A stretch of DNA of 64,000 bases from Cricetomys ansorgei. Lineage: Eukaryota; Chordata; Mammalia; Rodentia; Nesomyidae. The position numbers were made by a program, and so were the translations under genes. Numbering within the stretch: position 1 is the first letter of the stretch; each line of letters opens with the position of its first letter. The stretch lies in assembly GCA_026225945.1 (NCBI GenBank), contig JAMJFZ010000107.1, forward strand, positions 44,816,501 to 44,880,500. The letters are read 5' to 3'. Of the stretch, positions 61,239-64,000 are shown in pieces. The notes under the pieces are model-generated. The model was not told where the DNA came from. It saw only the letters and a list, made by a program, of their open reading frames with translations, and ran no database searches.

Positions 61239-62884
61239 GAATATCTTCCTAAAATGATATTATTATTTATCATATTGAGACAATTCTCTTAAGTTATAAG
61301 GTTAGGAGAAAAATATCACCCTGTTTAATTTCTGATTTTGAATCAAAGAAAATTAATGGCTACCTAGTAAATAGGAAAGTGGATACATAGATAGAACCAC
61401 CATACATACACCAAATTATATGATTTCTCATAGCTGATATCCCTTATTTTTTTCTCTTAGATTCCTAGATACAGGAAACAAAGTTTATTTTTACTTTTAC
61501 TTTTTACTATTCAACACCATGATAATTAAGTTAGGTATTATCTGTTTGCACTTTTGCATTAGTTATGGATATTGTTTGAATTTCTCACCCCTCATCCTGT
61601 CCTAGTTTTCACTGGCATCTAAAGGACTCTGCCCTTTATAATAGAATCAGTAACCTAGCTATTCTAGATTGCTGACATGTCTGAGTGTTTTTCAGCACTT
61701 TCCCATATAATCTATCCCCAACACTCTAAGAGCTCAATAAATGTTGTTGATTGACAATTTCCTTTCTGGCTCAATTCAGAGAACTTGAAGACGTTTTTCC
61801 TATATTTGTAAGCTTCATGTTTTAAGTACTTGAAAGAGCTAAATGTAGGTAGAAACAATGCAAGCCATTTTAATATGTGACCAGGAGATTCTGAAACCAT
61901 AAACCTACTTAGAAATGTTGAAAAACTGCCAGAAAGCCTGTTTTTTTTTTTATTTTTACTTAAATTATCTGATGCTTTTCTCTTGACATCTTGTCCAACA
62001 CTTATAGTGTAACTCTAGTTTTGAAAATATGATTACAAACAAAAAGTGCCAGGGGTAACCATTCTTAATAACAGCAAGGCAAAGGGTACATCAAACTTTG
62101 GTCAAAACAAAAAAGTTAATTGTAAAATGCATATGAATGGAATATTTAAAACACAAAAGATTTGAAACAGGACATTTTGAAGTCAATTCGTTTTGAAATT
62201 GGGATATTTCTTTCAAAATGCAATCATTTAAAATTCTTAGAGCTTTATTTATTTAACTAATAAAAATGCTTCCTGAACAACTGCAAAATGTCAGAGCTTA
62301 ATGGATATTTAATCAAACATAAAGGATATATTTACTCATAGTTTTAGCAAAAGACATGATAACATGGGAAAGTTATGATTCTCTATGATATATGTCATTT
62401 TAAAACAGCCTAAAAATTAATTTGTGCATACAAATGTAGTAAATGCCTATTTGTTAATAAGTTATTAATCTCTTCATTATGAACCACAACTACGTCAGGT
62501 TTGATTAAACATTGTGCTATTGATATCTTGGGGTTACTTCCTTCTAGCTCTCTTCAGTTACCTGCTCCTTCTTTTGGTTTCAGTTCTTTCTATCCATACT
62601 CTTATGATATAAAAATAAAAACTCTAGGCCCATTCTAAAATCAAGATGCCTATCCATACTTGATTTTCTTGCATAAAGTTAGTCAAATATTTATTCTTTA
62701 CCATCTGACCCTTATGTCCCAACAACAATAGTCATTGCTATTTTGTTATTCTAAAAATGAAAAAGCAACCTACACCTACAAACCTTTAAAACTAAAGGAT
62801 TATATTGAATCAATATTATGACATAGAGAAAAACTTAGGAATAAACATATGAATTATGTATGAATAAATATATTTCATTATCCT
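61239..62884. other. AT-rich DNA, no gene seen
   Basis: Includes a T11 run near 61941. No repeat family recognised before the L1. Confidence 0.45.
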
Positions 62885-63081
62885 CATTTAGAAAATAACA
62901 TTTTTATGACATTTCATGATCAAACCAAATTTAAGGAAATTCTATCTACAAATTCAGCCCTACAAAGTCACTAGAAGTAAATTTCCAGTCTAAAGGGATT
63001 AGCCATATTCATGAAAACACAAGGAATAAATAATCTCAAACTAGCAAAATAAAAAGAGTGGAAACACACACACTCACAGAT

Positions 63082-63134
<53 letters not shown>

Positions 63135-64000
63135 GAGAAAGAAAGAAACAGAGACACAGACACAGACATACACACCAGCCCAAATAACAGGAATCAGTAA
63201 TCTCTGCTCATTGACATCTCTCAGCATCAATAGTCTCAATTCCTCAATAAAAAGACACAGACTAGCCGAATGGATTTGAAAACAGAATCTTTCTTTGTGC
63301 TGAATCTAAGAAACACATCTCAATATCAAGGATAGACAATACCTCTGGGTAAAAGGATGGAAAAGGATATTCTAAGCCAGTCAGCCTAAGTAGCAAGCTA
63401 GTGTAGCCATTTAATGCAAAACAAAATACATTTTGTGCAAAACCAAAACTCATCAGAAGGAGTAGGAAAGGACACTACATATTCATCAATGAAAAAAGTC
63501 CACCAAGAGGACCTTGTAATATTTAGCATCTATACACCAAACACAAATGTATCCAAGTTCATAAAAGAAATACTGCTATAGCTTACATCACATATCAACC
63601 CTCACACACTGATAATGGGAGTCTTCAGTACCCTACTCTTGCCAGTAGACAGATCATCCACACTTAGTAGGAGCTAAGTGAACTTATAAACAAAATAGAC
63701 CTAACAAGATATTTATAGAACATTGTATCCAAACACAAAAGAATGTATCTTTTTATTTCTCAGAATCTTCTGGAACTTTCTCCAAAATTGATTACATACA
63801 AGGACACAAAATCTCCTCAGAATCAAGAAAATTGAAATAACACCTTCTATCCTGTCTAAATACCACAGATTAAAGCTAGATATCAACAACAGAAATCTTA
63901 CAAACTCATGGGAACTGAACAACTCACTGTTGAATAAAAATATGTCTATACAGAAATTAAGAAAATATTAATGATTCTATAATTCAATGTCAATGAATAC
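62885..64000 (+). mobile_element. L1: end of ORF1, inter-ORF region and start of ORF2 (runs off the window)
   Basis: 'attctatctacaaattcagc' and 'cctacaaagtcactagaagt' fit the end of ORF1. An inter-ORF region follows with a GA expansion (63089-63148). ORF2 then begins: the frame through 63243-63280 encodes IKRHRLAEWI, the conserved N-terminus of the L1 endonuclease, with a stop directly after it. Further on, 'gaaacacatctcaatatcaa', 'gataatgggagtcttcagta' and 'ccaaaattgattacatacaa' mark endonuclease-domain positions up to about residue 230. Stops and shifts make it a non-functional copy. More of ORF2 should lie beyond 64000. Confidence 0.85.
63089..63148. repeat. (GA)n microsatellite in L1 inter-ORF region
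   Basis: GA units to 63126, then a GA/GAAA-rich tail. It accounts for Ser-Leu and Arg-Glu low-complexity frames. Confidence 0.96.

Overview
This window is nuclear DNA from a muroid rodent (mouse, rat or a close relative; I cannot choose between them). The evidence is the set of lineage-specific transposons: B1, B2/B3 and B4-type SINEs, ORR1-like MaLR LTRs, murine-type L1 3' UTRs and one young IAP-like ERVK solo LTR. These sit beside older mammalian repeats (MIR, L2, L1M, MLT1). The background is AT-rich with very few CpG sites. I find no supportable protein-coding gene, RNA gene, CpG island or CRISPR array. Every open frame is short (about 160 codons or less), and the longer ones run through microsatellites or SINE/LINE DNA. 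The best description is an intergenic gene desert or a large intron.

Layout. 1-6.3 kb: an L1 3' UTR with a long CCTT tract, a B3 SINE, an ancient repeat, then a B4-type SINE next to an L1 3' end. 6.3-15 kb: mostly unique, with a B3 SINE, an L1M 3' end and a MaLR fragment. 15-26 kb: an MLT1-like LTR, ancient repeats, an L1 3' UTR fragment, a B3 SINE with an adjoining inverted repeat, an L1M 3' UTR and a MIR. 26-32 kb: an L2 3' end, two B4-type SINEs, an L1 ORF2 remnant, an ORR1-like LTR and an L1 3' UTR. 32-35.5 kb: mostly unique, ending in a B3-type SINE and a 69-bp polypurine tract.

35.9-40.1 kb is the richest stretch. A MaLR LTR is split by a young ERVK solo LTR with a perfect 6-bp target duplication. 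An MLT1-like LTR is split by an ORR1-like LTR. A further LTR carries an internal 31-bp duplication. 41-45 kb: B1 elements, a B3-type SINE, an L1 3' UTR with a B2 in its A-rich tail, and a strong Z-DNA candidate. 45-56 kb: mostly unique, with MIR, B1-like and B3 elements, an L1 3' UTR, an MLT1-like LTR and a small minisatellite. 56.3-59 kb: a 5'-truncated L1 (ORF2 3' end plus 3' UTR) next to an LTR. 60-61.2 kb: B1 and B4-type SINEs. 62.9 kb to the end: an L1 entering its ORF2 and running off the window.

No genes work together here. The history is layered retrotransposition into neutral DNA. The elements most likely to have biochemical activity are the ERVK LTR promoter and the non-B-DNA tracts. 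Family names come from recalled consensus features and were not checked with a search, so subfamily names are tentative. I found no new biological system.
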